The notes: generated from the sequence alone by a model not told the origin. Counted from the stretch's first letter, positions 1 to 8,471 are shown. The stretch: 32,312 nucleotides of DNA from an uncultured Caldilineales bacterium (GCA_937907455.1 CALESQ010000112.1:1-32312); one strand, 5' to 3'. Program-made: numbers and translations.

Positions 1-104
1 CATCTTCGCTCTTGGAAAGACACGCCGTTCCAACTTTTGTCAGTCAATCAGGGTGCGTACCAGTAGACAAATTCGTTCATTATCTCTCCCACCGAGCTTA
101 AAAT

Positions 105-872
105 CTACATCCCCGTCGCGCCCAGCAGATAGCCGCCGTCCACCACCAGCACGCTGCCCGTGGTGAAGCTGGACGCAGCCGAAGCCAGGTACAGCGCCGC
201 ACCAGTCAACTCTTCCGGCTCGGCGATGCGGCCCGCCGGAGTGGCGCGCTCCAGCATCGCTTTGGCCTGCGGATTGCTCCACAGCGCAGCCGAAAACTTG
301 GTCTTGATGAAGCCGGGCGCCAGCGCGTTCACCTGAATGTTGACCGCAGCCAGCTCCGCGGCCAGCGCCTTGGTCAGCATGATTACCGCGGCCTTGCTGG
401 TGCTGTACACCCCCATCATCGGCCCCGGGTTGATGCCGGCAATGCTGGCGACGTTGATCACCTTGCCGCCGCCCTGCGCCTGCATCGCCGGCACTGCGGC
501 CTTGATCATGAAGAAATAGCCCTTGACGTTGACCTCGAAGATCTTATCCCAATGGCTGGCCTCCGCGCTGAGCAGTGGGCCGAAGTGCGGATTGGCCGCG
601 GCGTTGTTCACCAGGATGTCCACGCGGCCATAGGCATCCAGCGCGGCCTGCACCACCTGCTGCGCCGCGGCTTCATCCCCGGCGTGCGCGGCCAGCGCCA
701 GCGCGCGTCCGCCCGCGGCATTGATGGCATCAGCCACTGGCCCAACGTTCTCCAGCTTGCGGCTGGTGAGTACCAGCGCCGCGCCCGCCTGCGCATATGC
801 CTGCGCGATAGCCTCGCCGATGCCGCGCGAGGCGCCGGTGATGATGGCTACACGATTGGTAAGGTCAAACAT
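105..872 (-). CDS. SDR family NAD(P)-dependent oxidoreductase
   Basis: The 255-residue protein is a classical short-chain dehydrogenase/reductase, presumably a soluble NAD(P)H-linked alcohol, ketone or 3-oxoacyl reductase. Visible motifs are the Rossmann nucleotide-binding TGASRGIG (residues 12-19), NNAA (89-92), the structural Asn in FEVNVKG (N115), the catalytic Ser in VASIAG (S143) and YSTSK giving Y156 and K160. The C-terminal SVLVVDGGYLL is also typical of the family. I chose the ATG at 872 because GGAG lies about 6 nt upstream and MFDLTNRVAIITG is the usual SDR beginning. An ATG at 884 would add MEHP. The gene is divergent from the nuo cluster, and nothing nearby indicates its substrate. 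The family call is very secure; the exact reaction is unknown. Confidence 0.93.
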   Translation of the reverse strand: MFDLTNRVAIITGASRGIGEAIAQAYAQAGAALVLTSRKLENVGPVADAINAAGGRALALAAHAGDEAAAQQVVQAALDAYGRVDILVNNAAANPHFGPLLSAEASHWDKIFEVNVKGYFFMIKAAVPAMQAQGGGKVINVASIAGINPGPMMGVYSTSKAAVIMLTKALAAELAAVNIQVNALAPGFIKTKFSAALWSNPQAKAMLERATPAGRIAEPEELTGAALYLASAASSFTTGSVLVVDGGYLLGATGM

Positions 873-984
873 AGGATGCTCCATTTTATCTCACGCTCGC
901 GGCGTGTTGATATGCGTCAAGGGGAATTGTCATCCACGGTTGTGCGCCCAGCCCATGGCCTGTTGTGTCAATCCTGTCGTATAA

Positions 985-1012
985 ATTATAGTGGCTAAAC
1001 AAATTTCTACAA
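985..1012 (-). promoter_or_regulatory. Putative sigma70-type promoter for the SDR gene
   Basis: On the minus strand a perfect TATAAT (985-990) has TTGTAG (1007-1012) 16 bp upstream. The -35 box matches only the TTG of the consensus. It would give a leader of roughly 100 nt before the SDR start. This is a sequence match by eye. Confidence 0.45.
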
Positions 1013-1166
1013 ATGCGCATAATCTGGGGAGTTGCTGGTCCAGGCAGCGGTGCGATTAGCTTTGCGATTCTCTGAAAGCTGTTTACCCTGCTGCCACCAA
1101 CTGATCACGAATTCACTGTTCAACGCTCTTTCCCTGTCGCCAAGTCATCCTCTTGCCGCCTTAAGT

Positions 1167-1196
1167 TTGTTTATTTTTCCCCACATGTGCTACAAT
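1167..1196 (+). promoter_or_regulatory. Putative extended -10 promoter for the nuo cluster
   Basis: TACAAT (1191-1196) is preceded by TG at 1188-1189, giving the extended -10 motif TGCTACAAT. A weak -35 (TTGTTT, 1167-1172) lies 18 bp upstream. Transcription from here would leave a leader of about 150 nt before nuoA. Confidence 0.45.
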
Positions 1197-1349
1197 GCAC
1201 ACACGCAAGCCGTTTGGTCTTATCCCAGCGTTTGTAATCGTTCCTACATCATCCTGAGCTATGACAACTCAGGCCGCAGCAGCCGTCTGGTGCGTCCCCA
1301 TCCAGTCAGACGTTTGCTGTTCAGCATTTCCACCGTCGGAGGATTTTGC

Positions 1350-1709
1350 ATGGTACTAGCCAATTTTCAGTTTATCCTGATCCTCGCGCTGGTCGGCATA
1401 GCCCTGCCTTTTGTTGGTTTGGGGGTTGCCTGGCTACTCCGCCCCAAAAAGCCCAATCCGCTGAAAAAATCCACCTACGAATGCGGCGTTGAAACCTACG
1501 GGGACGCCTGGGCACAGTTCAAGGCCCAGTACTACCTCTTTGCGCTGATCTTTGTGATCTTCGACATCGAGGCGGTTTTCCTGTTCCCTTGGGCAGTGGC
1601 CTACGGCAAGTTAGGCCTGTATGCCCTGGTGCAACTGCTGATTTTTGTGGTGCTGCTGTTTGATGGCTTGATCTATGCCTGGAGAACTGACGCGCTGAAG
1701 TGGCAATAA
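1350..1709 (+). CDS. nuoA: NADH-quinone oxidoreductase subunit A
   Basis: NuoA (119 residues, normal length) is a small membrane subunit with three helices at the junction of the membrane and peripheral arms of complex I. The family signature is clear: PKKPNPLKKSTYECGVETYG in the loop after helix 1, followed by QFKAQYYLFALIFVIFDIEAVFLFPWA with the conserved acidic residues of helix 2. The start at 1350 follows GGAGG closely; longer in-frame versions back to 1032 would add an implausible N-terminal extension. In most bacteria nuoB follows directly. Here a repeat array and then nuoH follow instead, so NuoB, C and D must be encoded elsewhere. The assignment is secure. Confidence 0.96.
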   Translation: MVLANFQFILILALVGIALPFVGLGVAWLLRPKKPNPLKKSTYECGVETYGDAWAQFKAQYYLFALIFVIFDIEAVFLFPWAVAYGKLGLYALVQLLIFVVLLFDGLIYAWRTDALKWQ

Positions 1710-2017
1710 GCCGCCTCAGGCTCGGTCAGAGACCGGCCTGAGTGGCCTGAGCGGCCCAAGCAGCGCAGCTTCAGGCTCGGTCAGAGACCGGCCTGAGCGG
1801 CCTGAGCGGCCTGAGCGGCCCAAGCAGCGCAGCTTCAGGCTCGGTCAGAGACCGGCCTGAGCGGCCTGAGCGGCCTGAGCGGCCCAAGCAGCGCAGCTTC
1901 AGGCTCGGTCAGAGACCGGCCTGAGCATCCTGAGCATCCTGAGCGGCCTGAACGGCCTGAACGGCGCAGCCTGTGACCTGAGTGCTGGTAACGCCTCCGG
2001 AACCTGGAGTAAACTCA
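1710..2017. other. nuoA-nuoH spacer
   Basis: This 308-nt spacer contains no gene. It is almost entirely the repeat array of 1716-1975, plus a short stretch with the nuoH ribosome binding site (GGAG near 2006). Confidence 0.8.
1716..1975 (+). repeat. Four-copy tandem repeat of hairpin-forming units with nested 9-mers
   Basis: Four units begin at 1716, 1771, 1835 and 1899, spaced 55, 64 and 64 nt. Each starts with an inverted repeat, TCAGGC-T-CGGTC then AGA then GACCGGCCTGA, able to form an 11-12 bp stem with one bulged T and a 3-nt loop. Each is followed by one to three copies of the 9-mer CGGCCTGAG, then CCCAAGCAGCGCAGCT. The 9-nt difference between units equals one extra 9-mer, as slippage would produce. 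The last copy is diverged, with CATCCTGAG and CGGCCTGAA versions. The array fills nearly the whole nuoA-nuoH spacer and would be transcribed within the operon. Confidence 0.9.
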
Positions 2018-3235
2018 ATGAACTTACTCGATCTGATCCGTGATCCCTCGCAAATCGGCCCCTGGTTCTATCAAACCATGCTGGGCTGGGGACTGCAACC
2101 GTGGCTGGCTGACCTGATCGGTGACATCATCGGCGTGCTGGTGATCGTGCTGATGGTAATCAACTCAGCCATTTTCCTGATCTGGCTGGAGCGCAAGGTC
2201 GCCGCACGCCTGCAAGACCGTGTCGGCCCCAACCGTGCCGGCCCCTACGGCCTGTTGCAAACCCTGGCCGACGTAGTAAAGCTGCTGACCAAAGAGGACA
2301 TCACCCCGGATGGCGCTGACCGCGTCTCCTACAACCTCGCTCCCGCGCTGATGGTGATGCAGATCGTCATGGTGGCGGCCATCATTCCGGTAGCCAGCGG
2401 TGTGGTAGGCGCTAATCTTTCGGTGGGCCTGCTCTACTTCGTAGCCATGAGCGGCATCGCCTCCATCGGCGCGCTGATGGCCGGCTGGGCCTCCAACAAC
2501 AAATATGCGCTGCTGGGCGGCTTCCGCGTGGTAGCTCAGTTGATGAGCTATGAAATTCCGTTGGCTTTTTCGCTGCTGGCCGCGGTGATCTGGTCAGGCA
2601 CTATGGCCACCAACACCCTGGCTGTCAAACAAGGGGAGATGCTCTTCGGCTTCCTGCCGGGCTGGAACCTCTTCGTCATGCCCTTTGCCGCGCTGATCTT
2701 CTTCATTGCCACCCTGGCCGAAGGCGAGCGCGCTCCCTTTGACCTGCTGGAAGCCGAAAGCGAGATCGTAGCCGGCCCCAACATTGAATACAGCGGCATG
2801 AAATTTGCCTGGTTCTATCTGCAATTCTTCATCAACAGCCTGCTGCTCAGCGCTATTTTCGCCACCGTGTTCCTGGGCGGCTGGCAAGGCCCCTTTGTAG
2901 ATCGCTTCCCCATCCTCGGCCTGCTCTACTTCACCGCCAAGGCGATGTTGGTGCTGTTTGGCCTGATGTGGGTACGCGCCACCTATCCCCGCCTGCGCAT
3001 TGACCAGATGATGACTTTCTGCTGGAAGGTGCTGGTGCCCGCCACACTGGTGGTGGTGCTAATCTCAGCCATCGGTGTCAAATTCACACCTGATCGCAGC
3101 CTCAATGCCGTCATCATCAGCGCGGCCAACCTGGTGGCCCTCTTTGTCACCCTGGGCATTCTGGGGCGCACCCTGCGCCGCCAGGTGGAAACCCGCAAAG
3201 CCGATTTGCAAGCCAAAATCGCCGCTCGGGCTTAA
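2018..3235 (+). CDS. nuoH: NADH-quinone oxidoreductase subunit H
   Basis: NuoH (405 residues, slightly long) is the membrane subunit that forms much of the quinone-binding chamber with NuoB and NuoD. It carries the signature ERKVAARLQDRVGPNRAGPY at about residues 58-77 and the acidic loop AEGERAPFDLLEAESEIVAG at about 234-253, which links the quinone site to the proton channel. About eight or nine hydrophobic helices are visible. I chose the ATG at 2018 because GGAG lies about 9 nt upstream; an in-frame GTG at 1982 would add 12 residues. The C-terminal tail after the last helix is basic (RRQVETRKADLQAK). nuoJ follows after 24 nt. The assignment is secure. Confidence 0.96.
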   Translation: MNLLDLIRDPSQIGPWFYQTMLGWGLQPWLADLIGDIIGVLVIVLMVINSAIFLIWLERKVAARLQDRVGPNRAGPYGLLQTLADVVKLLTKEDITPDGADRVSYNLAPALMVMQIVMVAAIIPVASGVVGANLSVGLLYFVAMSGIASIGALMAGWASNNKYALLGGFRVVAQLMSYEIPLAFSLLAAVIWSGTMATNTLAVKQGEMLFGFLPGWNLFVMPFAALIFFIATLAEGERAPFDLLEAESEIVAGPNIEYSGMKFAWFYLQFFINSLLLSAIFATVFLGGWQGPFVDRFPILGLLYFTAKAMLVLFGLMWVRATYPRLRIDQMMTFCWKVLVPATLVVVLISAIGVKFTPDRSLNAVIISAANLVALFVTLGILGRTLRRQVETRKADLQAKIAARA

Positions 3236-3259
3236 GCCTGGTGCCGCTGAGGAGTACGC

Positions 3260-3757
3260 ATGGAAATTACCTTCTTTCACGTCATCTTTCTGGTCGTTGC
3301 CGCCTTTACCTTGGTGTGCGCCCTGGGTGTGGTGCTGAGCCGCAACCTCTTTCACGCCTCCATCTGGCTGATCGGCGCCTTTGCCGGTGTAGCCATCCTC
3401 TACTGGACCATGGAAGCTGAATACCTGGCCATCGCGCAGATCATGGTCTACATTGGGGCCATCGCCACGCTGATCGTCTTCTCCATTATGCTCAGCCGCG
3501 GCATGATGCTGGGGCGTGCCCCCATGAACAACTTCCAAAGCGGCATTTCCGCCGTGGTGGCCGTGTTGCTGTTCGGCATATTGGCACTGGTGCTGTTGCA
3601 GATCAACTGGCCGGTGGTGCAACAGGCTATCACCAGCGATCAGATTGCCCAACTAGGCGAGGCGCTGGTCTCCACCTACGTTGTGCCCTTCCAAACCATC
3701 GCCGTGCTGCTGTCCGTCGCCCTGATCGGGGCTATTATGATCGCCCGGGAGCATTAA
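3260..3757 (+). CDS. nuoJ: NADH-quinone oxidoreductase subunit J
   Basis: NuoJ (165 residues) is a five-helix membrane subunit. In complex I its third helix contains a pi-bulge involved in coupling. The N-terminal half is typical: FTLVCALGVVLSRNLFHASI, then EYLAIAQIMVYIGAIATLIV, the conserved helix-3 region. The start has GAGGAG about 7 nt upstream. nuoI, which commonly precedes nuoJ, is missing. Only 3 nt separate the stop from nuoK, so the two are surely cotranscribed and probably translationally coupled. Confidence 0.95.
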   Translation: MEITFFHVIFLVVAAFTLVCALGVVLSRNLFHASIWLIGAFAGVAILYWTMEAEYLAIAQIMVYIGAIATLIVFSIMLSRGMMLGRAPMNNFQSGISAVVAVLLFGILALVLLQINWPVVQQAITSDQIAQLGEALVSTYVVPFQTIAVLLSVALIGAIMIAREH

Positions 3758-3760
3758 GCC

Positions 3761-4078
3761 ATGACGCCTGTGATTCCTCTGAGCTGGTACTTGTTGCTGG
3801 CCGCAGCGCTGTTCAGCATTGGGCTGTACGGTGCATTGGCGCGACGCAACGCCATCGGCGTGCTGATGGGCATTGAGCTGATCCTGAACGCGGTCAACAT
3901 CAACCTGGTAGCCTTCAACCGTTACATCGTGCCGCAGCAGGTCAGCGGCCAGATCTTTGCTATCTTCGTGCTGGCAATCGCCGCAGCTGAAGCCGCCGTG
4001 GGTCTGGCGCTGATCATCGCCATCTACCGCTCACGCGCCACGGTCAATCTGGACGAGATTGACCTGCTGAAAGGCTAA
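3761..4078 (+). CDS. nuoK: NADH-quinone oxidoreductase subunit K
   Basis: NuoK (105 residues, normal length) is a three-helix MrpC-like subunit in the proton path of complex I. Both conserved membrane glutamates are visible, in GIELILNAVNINLVAF and in AIAAAEAAVGLALII. The start lies 3 nt after the nuoJ stop. Normally nuoL follows directly; here a small TPR-like membrane protein gene intervenes. Confidence 0.96.
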   Translation: MTPVIPLSWYLLLAAALFSIGLYGALARRNAIGVLMGIELILNAVNINLVAFNRYIVPQQVSGQIFAIFVLAIAAAEAAVGLALIIAIYRSRATVNLDEIDLLKG

Positions 4079-4095
4079 ACCTGCCTGTTACTATC

Positions 4096-4458
4096 ATGCC
4101 CAGGATTACACTTCCCGGCACAGTTGAAGAGCAGGCCGCCCAGATCTACGATCTGGCGGAAGAGGCTATGCAGCAAGGCCGCTACACCGGCGCCTATCAC
4201 TACTACGAAGAGATCGAGAAAGCACTGCCCGGCTACCGCGATGTAGCCAGCCGTATGGCACAGGCCAAACGGGCCAAGCGCGAACAGAGTACCCTGCTGG
4301 TAGGCAGCATTCTCGGCGGCGCGGCGGCCATTGCCCTGGCCCGCCTGGCCGGCAACAGCAACGAGCTGATTTTCATCGGCGTAGCCATACTTGGACTACT
4401 GGCAGGGTTTGCCATCACCGCACTGCTGTTTTCACGGCGCAGCAAACCGTTATCGTAA
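4096..4458 (+). CDS. Small TPR-like protein with two membrane helices, inside the nuo cluster
   Basis: This 120-residue protein is not a known core complex I subunit. The N-terminal half (about residues 10-60) is helical and TPR-like, with EEQAAQIYDLAEEAMQQGRY followed by YHYYEEIEKALPGYRDV, a typical paired-helix pattern. A basic stretch (QAKRAKREQ) leads to two hydrophobic segments at about 67-85 and 90-112, ending in SRRSKPLS. The gene starts 17 nt after nuoK and ends 17 nt before nuoL, so it is cotranscribed with both. No strong ribosome binding site is visible. It may be an assembly factor or accessory subunit of complex I, or simply an inserted gene; the function is inferred from position only. 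Confidence 0.8.
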   Translation: MPRITLPGTVEEQAAQIYDLAEEAMQQGRYTGAYHYYEEIEKALPGYRDVASRMAQAKRAKREQSTLLVGSILGGAAAIALARLAGNSNELIFIGVAILGLLAGFAITALLFSRRSKPLS

Positions 4459-4475
4459 GCTATTAAGGTGGCTGA

Positions 4476-6809
4476 ATGACCAATCTCATCTATCTCATCC
4501 CGGTTTTTCCCTTTCTGGCATTCCTGGCGATTGTCTTGTTTGCCAACAAAAGCAAGCAGTTGAGCGGATTGCTGGCGATTGCCGGCATTGCAGCTTCCTG
4601 GGTTATCTCGTGGCTGAATTTCTTCCCTGCCTGGCGCAGCGAACATTTCTACGAGCACCCCATCCACCTGCCACTGCTTGCCATTCCCACCGGCGAAACG
4701 GCGCTGCATTTTGGCTTCGTGGTGGACCCGCTTACTGCGATTATGATGTTCATGGTGCCCTTCGTGTGTTTGATGATCTTCATCTACGCCTGGGGCTACA
4801 TGGGCGTTGGCAAACCTGAACTGCTGAAGAGCGGTCACGGCCACGATGCCCATGCCAGCCATGACGCTCACGGCCACGACGATCACGGCCACGGCAACCT
4901 GGCCGCGCAGCACGCGGGCGAGCGTGGCTGGCCCGCCGGCCCTGAGAACGTGGATCCGCTGGCAAGCCGCTTCTTTGCCTATGTGTCACTATTTGCCACA
5001 GGTATGTTAGGGCTGATTTTAGCCGACAACCTCATTTTACTCTTCGTTTTCTGGGAGATCATGGGGCTGTGTTCGTACCTGCTAATCAGTTTTTGGTTTG
5101 CCCGCCGCTACGACGATCCCAGGCGTATTCGGCCCATGCAAGCCGGCCTAAAAGCTTTCCTCACCACGCGCGTAGGCGATGCGGTGATGTTCAGCGGCAT
5201 GATGCTGCTCTACGCCGCGGCGGCCAAACTCACCGGTGGCGAAGCTGGTCTCACCTTCAGCGCTCTGTTCAAGCCTGAAGTGCTGGAGGGGCTGCAACAC
5301 ATGGCCGTGCCGTTGTTTGGCAACATGGCCACCCTGATCGCCGTGCTGATCTTCTTCGGCGCCATCGGCAAATCAGCGCAGTTCCCGCTGCACGTCTGGC
5401 TGCCTGACGCCATGGAAGGCCCCACACCCGTCAGCGCGCTGATCCACGCGGCCACCATGGTGTCTGCCGGTGTCTACCTGATCATCCGCATGTTCCCGGT
5501 GATGCAGGCCGGCGCCACCCCGGCGCTAACCTTCATCGGCTTCATCGGCGCCTTCACCGCCCTCTTTGCTGGCATCATCGCCGTGGCTCAAACCGACATC
5601 AAGCGCGTGCTGGCCTACTCGACCATTTCGCAGCTTGGCTTCATGTTTGCCGCCCTGGGCATTGGGGCTTACGTGGCCGCGGCTTTCCACCTCATCACCC
5701 ATGCCTTCTTCAAGGCGCTGCTCTTCCTTAGCTCCGGCTCGGTGATCCACGGCATGGAGCATGGCGAGCATCACGCGCATGCCCACGGCGAGCATGAGGT
5801 CGCCAGTTTCGACGCCAACGACATGCGTTTTATGGGTGGCCTGCGTAAAAAGATGCCGGGAACCTTCATCGCCTTTTTGATCGGCGGGCTGGCCCTGGCT
5901 GGCTTCCCCTTCATCACCGCCGGCTTTTGGAGCAAAGACGAAATCCTGGCCGAAGCCTGGTACAGCATCACCCACGGCCACGGCAACGGTAGCCTGGCGC
6001 TGTTCGTGTTCATCATGCTGGTAGCCGCGGCCTTCCTCACCGCCTTTTACACCTGGCGGCAGATCACCATGACCTTCCTGGGCAAACCGCGCACAGTGTC
6101 AGCCGCGCACGCCTCCGAAAGCACTATGCCCATGGTGGTGCCGCTGCTAATTCTGGCCGTATTTGCCCTGCTGCTGGGCTTTGTCGGCGTGAACGCTGAA
6201 TTCCCCGTGCTTGGCCCGCTGCTGGGCGGCAACCCCTTCCACCACTTCATCGGCGGCCTGGCCGAAACGCTGGAGATCGAATTGGCACACCTGCCCTTCT
6301 CGTGGACACCGGTGCTGTTCTCGCTGGTGGTGGCGCTGGGAGGTTTGGGCTTGGGGTGGTTGATCTACGGACGGGCCGGCAAGGGCTGGCAAACGCACGA
6401 TCAGCTTGATCCGGTAGAGGCGGGCATGCGCAAGATGGGCCTGGGCGGCCTGTACAACGCCATGCGCGGCAAGTTCTACTTCGACGAGCTGTACAACAAA
6501 ATCATCATCGCACCGGCGATGGCGCTGTCTCGGGCTTCGGCCTGGTTCGACCGCACCATCATCAACCGCATTGTGGACACCGTAGGACGCTTTGGCAACT
6601 GGCTAGCCTACGCTTTCGCCGGCTTTGACAGCCGCTTTATAGATGGAATCGTCAACGGGCTTGGCTCGCTGGCAAACCGAGCAGGCAGCATGCTGCGTCT
6701 GGTGCAAACCGGTCAGGGTCAAACCTACCTGTTGGTGGCGCTTCTGACGGTGCTGATGCTGCTGGCTCTGTTTGCAGTACAAATCGCCGGCATCGGCGTG
6801 GTCGGGTAA
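4476..6809 (+). CDS. nuoL: NADH-quinone oxidoreductase subunit L with His-rich inserts
   Basis: NuoL is the distal antiporter-like proton-pumping subunit of complex I. The core is clear: LLFVFWEIMGLCSYLL with E194, and GKSAQFPLHVWLPDAMEGPT with K299, both needed for proton translocation. At 777 residues it is well above the roughly 610-680 usual for the family. Part of the excess is a loop at about residues 120-141 with eight His alternating with Gly, Ala and Asp, and a second His-rich loop at about 427-441 with seven His. The C-terminal part (about 620-777) contains the amphipathic lateral helix region and a final membrane helix. AAGGTGG precedes the ATG. The assignment is secure; the His-rich loops are unusual. 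Confidence 0.96.
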   Translation: MTNLIYLIPVFPFLAFLAIVLFANKSKQLSGLLAIAGIAASWVISWLNFFPAWRSEHFYEHPIHLPLLAIPTGETALHFGFVVDPLTAIMMFMVPFVCLMIFIYAWGYMGVGKPELLKSGHGHDAHASHDAHGHDDHGHGNLAAQHAGERGWPAGPENVDPLASRFFAYVSLFATGMLGLILADNLILLFVFWEIMGLCSYLLISFWFARRYDDPRRIRPMQAGLKAFLTTRVGDAVMFSGMMLLYAAAAKLTGGEAGLTFSALFKPEVLEGLQHMAVPLFGNMATLIAVLIFFGAIGKSAQFPLHVWLPDAMEGPTPVSALIHAATMVSAGVYLIIRMFPVMQAGATPALTFIGFIGAFTALFAGIIAVAQTDIKRVLAYSTISQLGFMFAALGIGAYVAAAFHLITHAFFKALLFLSSGSVIHGMEHGEHHAHAHGEHEVASFDANDMRFMGGLRKKMPGTFIAFLIGGLALAGFPFITAGFWSKDEILAEAWYSITHGHGNGSLALFVFIMLVAAAFLTAFYTWRQITMTFLGKPRTVSAAHASESTMPMVVPLLILAVFALLLGFVGVNAEFPVLGPLLGGNPFHHFIGGLAETLEIELAHLPFSWTPVLFSLVVALGGLGLGWLIYGRAGKGWQTHDQLDPVEAGMRKMGLGGLYNAMRGKFYFDELYNKIIIAPAMALSRASAWFDRTIINRIVDTVGRFGNWLAYAFAGFDSRFIDGIVNGLGSLANRAGSMLRLVQTGQGQTYLLVALLTVLMLLALFAVQIAGIGVVG

Positions 6810-6847
6810 CCCAGTTCTGACCCTGACGGCTCACTAGGAGAAGTTAC

Positions 6848-8425
6848 ATGGCATCTCTCAACGAATGGATCCTCAGCCTTCTTGTTTTCATACCGCTGTT
6901 CGCCGCGATTGTGGTGCTGTTTATCCCGCGCGAGAACGAGCGATTGATCAAGCTGTCGTCAATTGCGGTCAGCCTCGTGCCGCTGGCGCTGTCCATCTAC
7001 CTGATGGCGAACTATTTCACCGCACATCTGCCCAACGGCGGTGGCATGCAGTACGAGGTGAAGCTAGCGTGGATCCCGCAACTCGACTCGTACTATCACC
7101 TGGGTGCCGATGGCCTCAGCGTGCCGCTGCTGTTCCTCACCGCCCTGCTGTCTACTCTGGGGCTGTACTACTCCAGCTTTACCATTAAAAAACGGGTCAA
7201 GGAATTCTTCTTCCTCTTCCTGCTGCTGGAAATGGGCATGATGGGTGTGTTCGTAGCGCTGGACTACATCCTTTTCTATGTATTCTGGGAAATCGGTCTG
7301 GTGCCCATGTATTTCCTCATTGGCATCTGGGGCCAGCCGAAAGACCGCCCACGCTATGCTGCTATCAAGTTCTTTATCTATACCCTGATCGGTTCAGTGG
7401 CTATGCTGCTGGCAATCCTGGCGGTATACTTCCAGGTGGGCACCTTCGACATCCTGGAGGCCGCCCGCTTGCAGCCCTTTGCCGGACAAATCGGCATTGC
7501 CAGCCTGGTGTTTTGGGGCTTTATGCTGGCCTTTATGATCAAAGTGCCCAGCTTCCCCTTCCACACCTGGCTGCCTGATGCCCACACCGCCGCCCCCACT
7601 GCCGGCTCGGTGATCCTGGCGGGCGTGCTGCTGAAGCTGGGCGCATACGGCATCATCCGCATTGTGCTGCCCACCTTCCCCGAAGCCTTCAGCCAGTGGT
7701 CCATGGTGATTGTGGCGCTGGGCGTGATCGGCATTGTCTACGGCGCGTTTATCTGCATCTCACAAAGCGATCTCAAACGCCTGATCGCCTACTCTTCAGT
7801 GAGCCACATGGGCTATGTGATGCTGGGAGTGGGTGCGGCCGGTGCGGGCATTGCCAAGATCGCCGAACCCGGCATGGCCGACAGCATGGCGATGGCCATC
7901 AACGGCGCGGTGTTGCAGATGTTCAACCACGGCATTATCACCGGCGGCCTCTTCTTCCTGGTAGGCGTGATCTACGAACGTGCCCACACCCGTGACCTGA
8001 GCATGTTTGGCGGCCTGAGCGCCAAGATCCCCGGCTACTATGCCATTATGATGGTGGTGGCCTTTGCCTCGCTGGGCCTGCCCGGCCTGGCCGGCTTCTG
8101 GGCCGAGTTCTTCACCTTCCGCGGCGCCTTCGACATTGTGGCAGTATGGGCTGCTATCGGTGTCATCGGCATCGTTGCCACCGCCGGCTACATCCTCTAC
8201 CGCATCATCCAGTCGGTGTTCCTGGGCGAATACGACCCGCACAAAATTGAACATTGGACCGATATGCGCACCGGACAGGAAGGCCACGAGCCAACTGATC
8301 TGGCCGGCTTTGAAAAGCTGACCCTGTGGCCGCTGGTGATCTTGATTTTTGTGCTGGGCATTTATCCCACGCCACTGGTGCATTTCTTTAACCAGGCGGC
8401 CCAAACGATCATCAACGCACTCTAG
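6848..8425 (+). CDS. nuoM: NADH-quinone oxidoreductase subunit M
   Basis: NuoM (525 residues, normal length) is the second antiporter-like proton-pumping subunit. Key features are LLLEMGMMGVFVALDYILFY with the conserved Glu at E128, VFWEIGLVPMYFLIG, and MIKVPSFPFHTWLPDAHTAA with K232. AGGAG lies just upstream of the ATG. It begins 38 nt after nuoL. About fourteen hydrophobic helices are apparent. The 130-nt spacer before nuoN is the longest in the cluster apart from the nuoA-nuoH repeat. Confidence 0.96.
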   Translation: MASLNEWILSLLVFIPLFAAIVVLFIPRENERLIKLSSIAVSLVPLALSIYLMANYFTAHLPNGGGMQYEVKLAWIPQLDSYYHLGADGLSVPLLFLTALLSTLGLYYSSFTIKKRVKEFFFLFLLLEMGMMGVFVALDYILFYVFWEIGLVPMYFLIGIWGQPKDRPRYAAIKFFIYTLIGSVAMLLAILAVYFQVGTFDILEAARLQPFAGQIGIASLVFWGFMLAFMIKVPSFPFHTWLPDAHTAAPTAGSVILAGVLLKLGAYGIIRIVLPTFPEAFSQWSMVIVALGVIGIVYGAFICISQSDLKRLIAYSSVSHMGYVMLGVGAAGAGIAKIAEPGMADSMAMAINGAVLQMFNHGIITGGLFFLVGVIYERAHTRDLSMFGGLSAKIPGYYAIMMVVAFASLGLPGLAGFWAEFFTFRGAFDIVAVWAAIGVIGIVATAGYILYRIIQSVFLGEYDPHKIEHWTDMRTGQEGHEPTDLAGFEKLTLWPLVILIFVLGIYPTPLVHFFNQAAQTIINAL

Positions 8426-8454
8426 GTAACTGTCAAGGACGCAATCCCGCCCAT

Positions 8455-8471
8455 TGGCTCGGCCTGAGCCA
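8455..8471 (+). repeat. Small hairpin in the nuoM-nuoN spacer
   Basis: TGGCTC (8455-8460) pairs with GAGCCA (8466-8471) around a 5-nt loop. The core GGCTCGGCCTGAG resembles the repeat unit of 1716-1975 with its central 11 nt removed, so it may be a remnant of the same repeat family. No T-tract follows, so it is not an obvious terminator. Confidence 0.5.

Larger units (their letters stand above)
885..1349. other. Divergent intergenic region between the SDR gene and nuoA
   Basis: This 465-nt region separates two divergent genes and contains a candidate promoter for each (985-1012 minus and 1167-1196 plus). The reading frame of nuoA is open back to 1032, but the first 106 codons of it look like chance coding (no family similarity, low-complexity Ser/Leu-rich start). 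I see no further gene or strong hairpin here. Confidence 0.6.

Noticed and set aside
963..990. Plus-strand promoter TTGTGT with a TATAAA-like box
   Set aside because: The spacing between the boxes is only 11 bp, too short for a sigma70 promoter; the same AT-rich stretch fits better as the minus-strand -10.
552..998. Open frame of 148 codons on the plus strand opposite the SDR gene
   Set aside because: It is antisense to a clearly conserved SDR gene and has no recognisable motif; GC-rich coding DNA often leaves such open frames.
1032..1349. N-terminal extension of nuoA by 106 codons
   Set aside because: The frame is open, but NuoA is complete from 1350, where a GGAGG lies just upstream, and the extension contains a likely promoter.
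1716..1975. CRISPR array
   Set aside because: The units lie directly next to each other with nested 9-mers; there are no unique spacers and no cas genes in the window.
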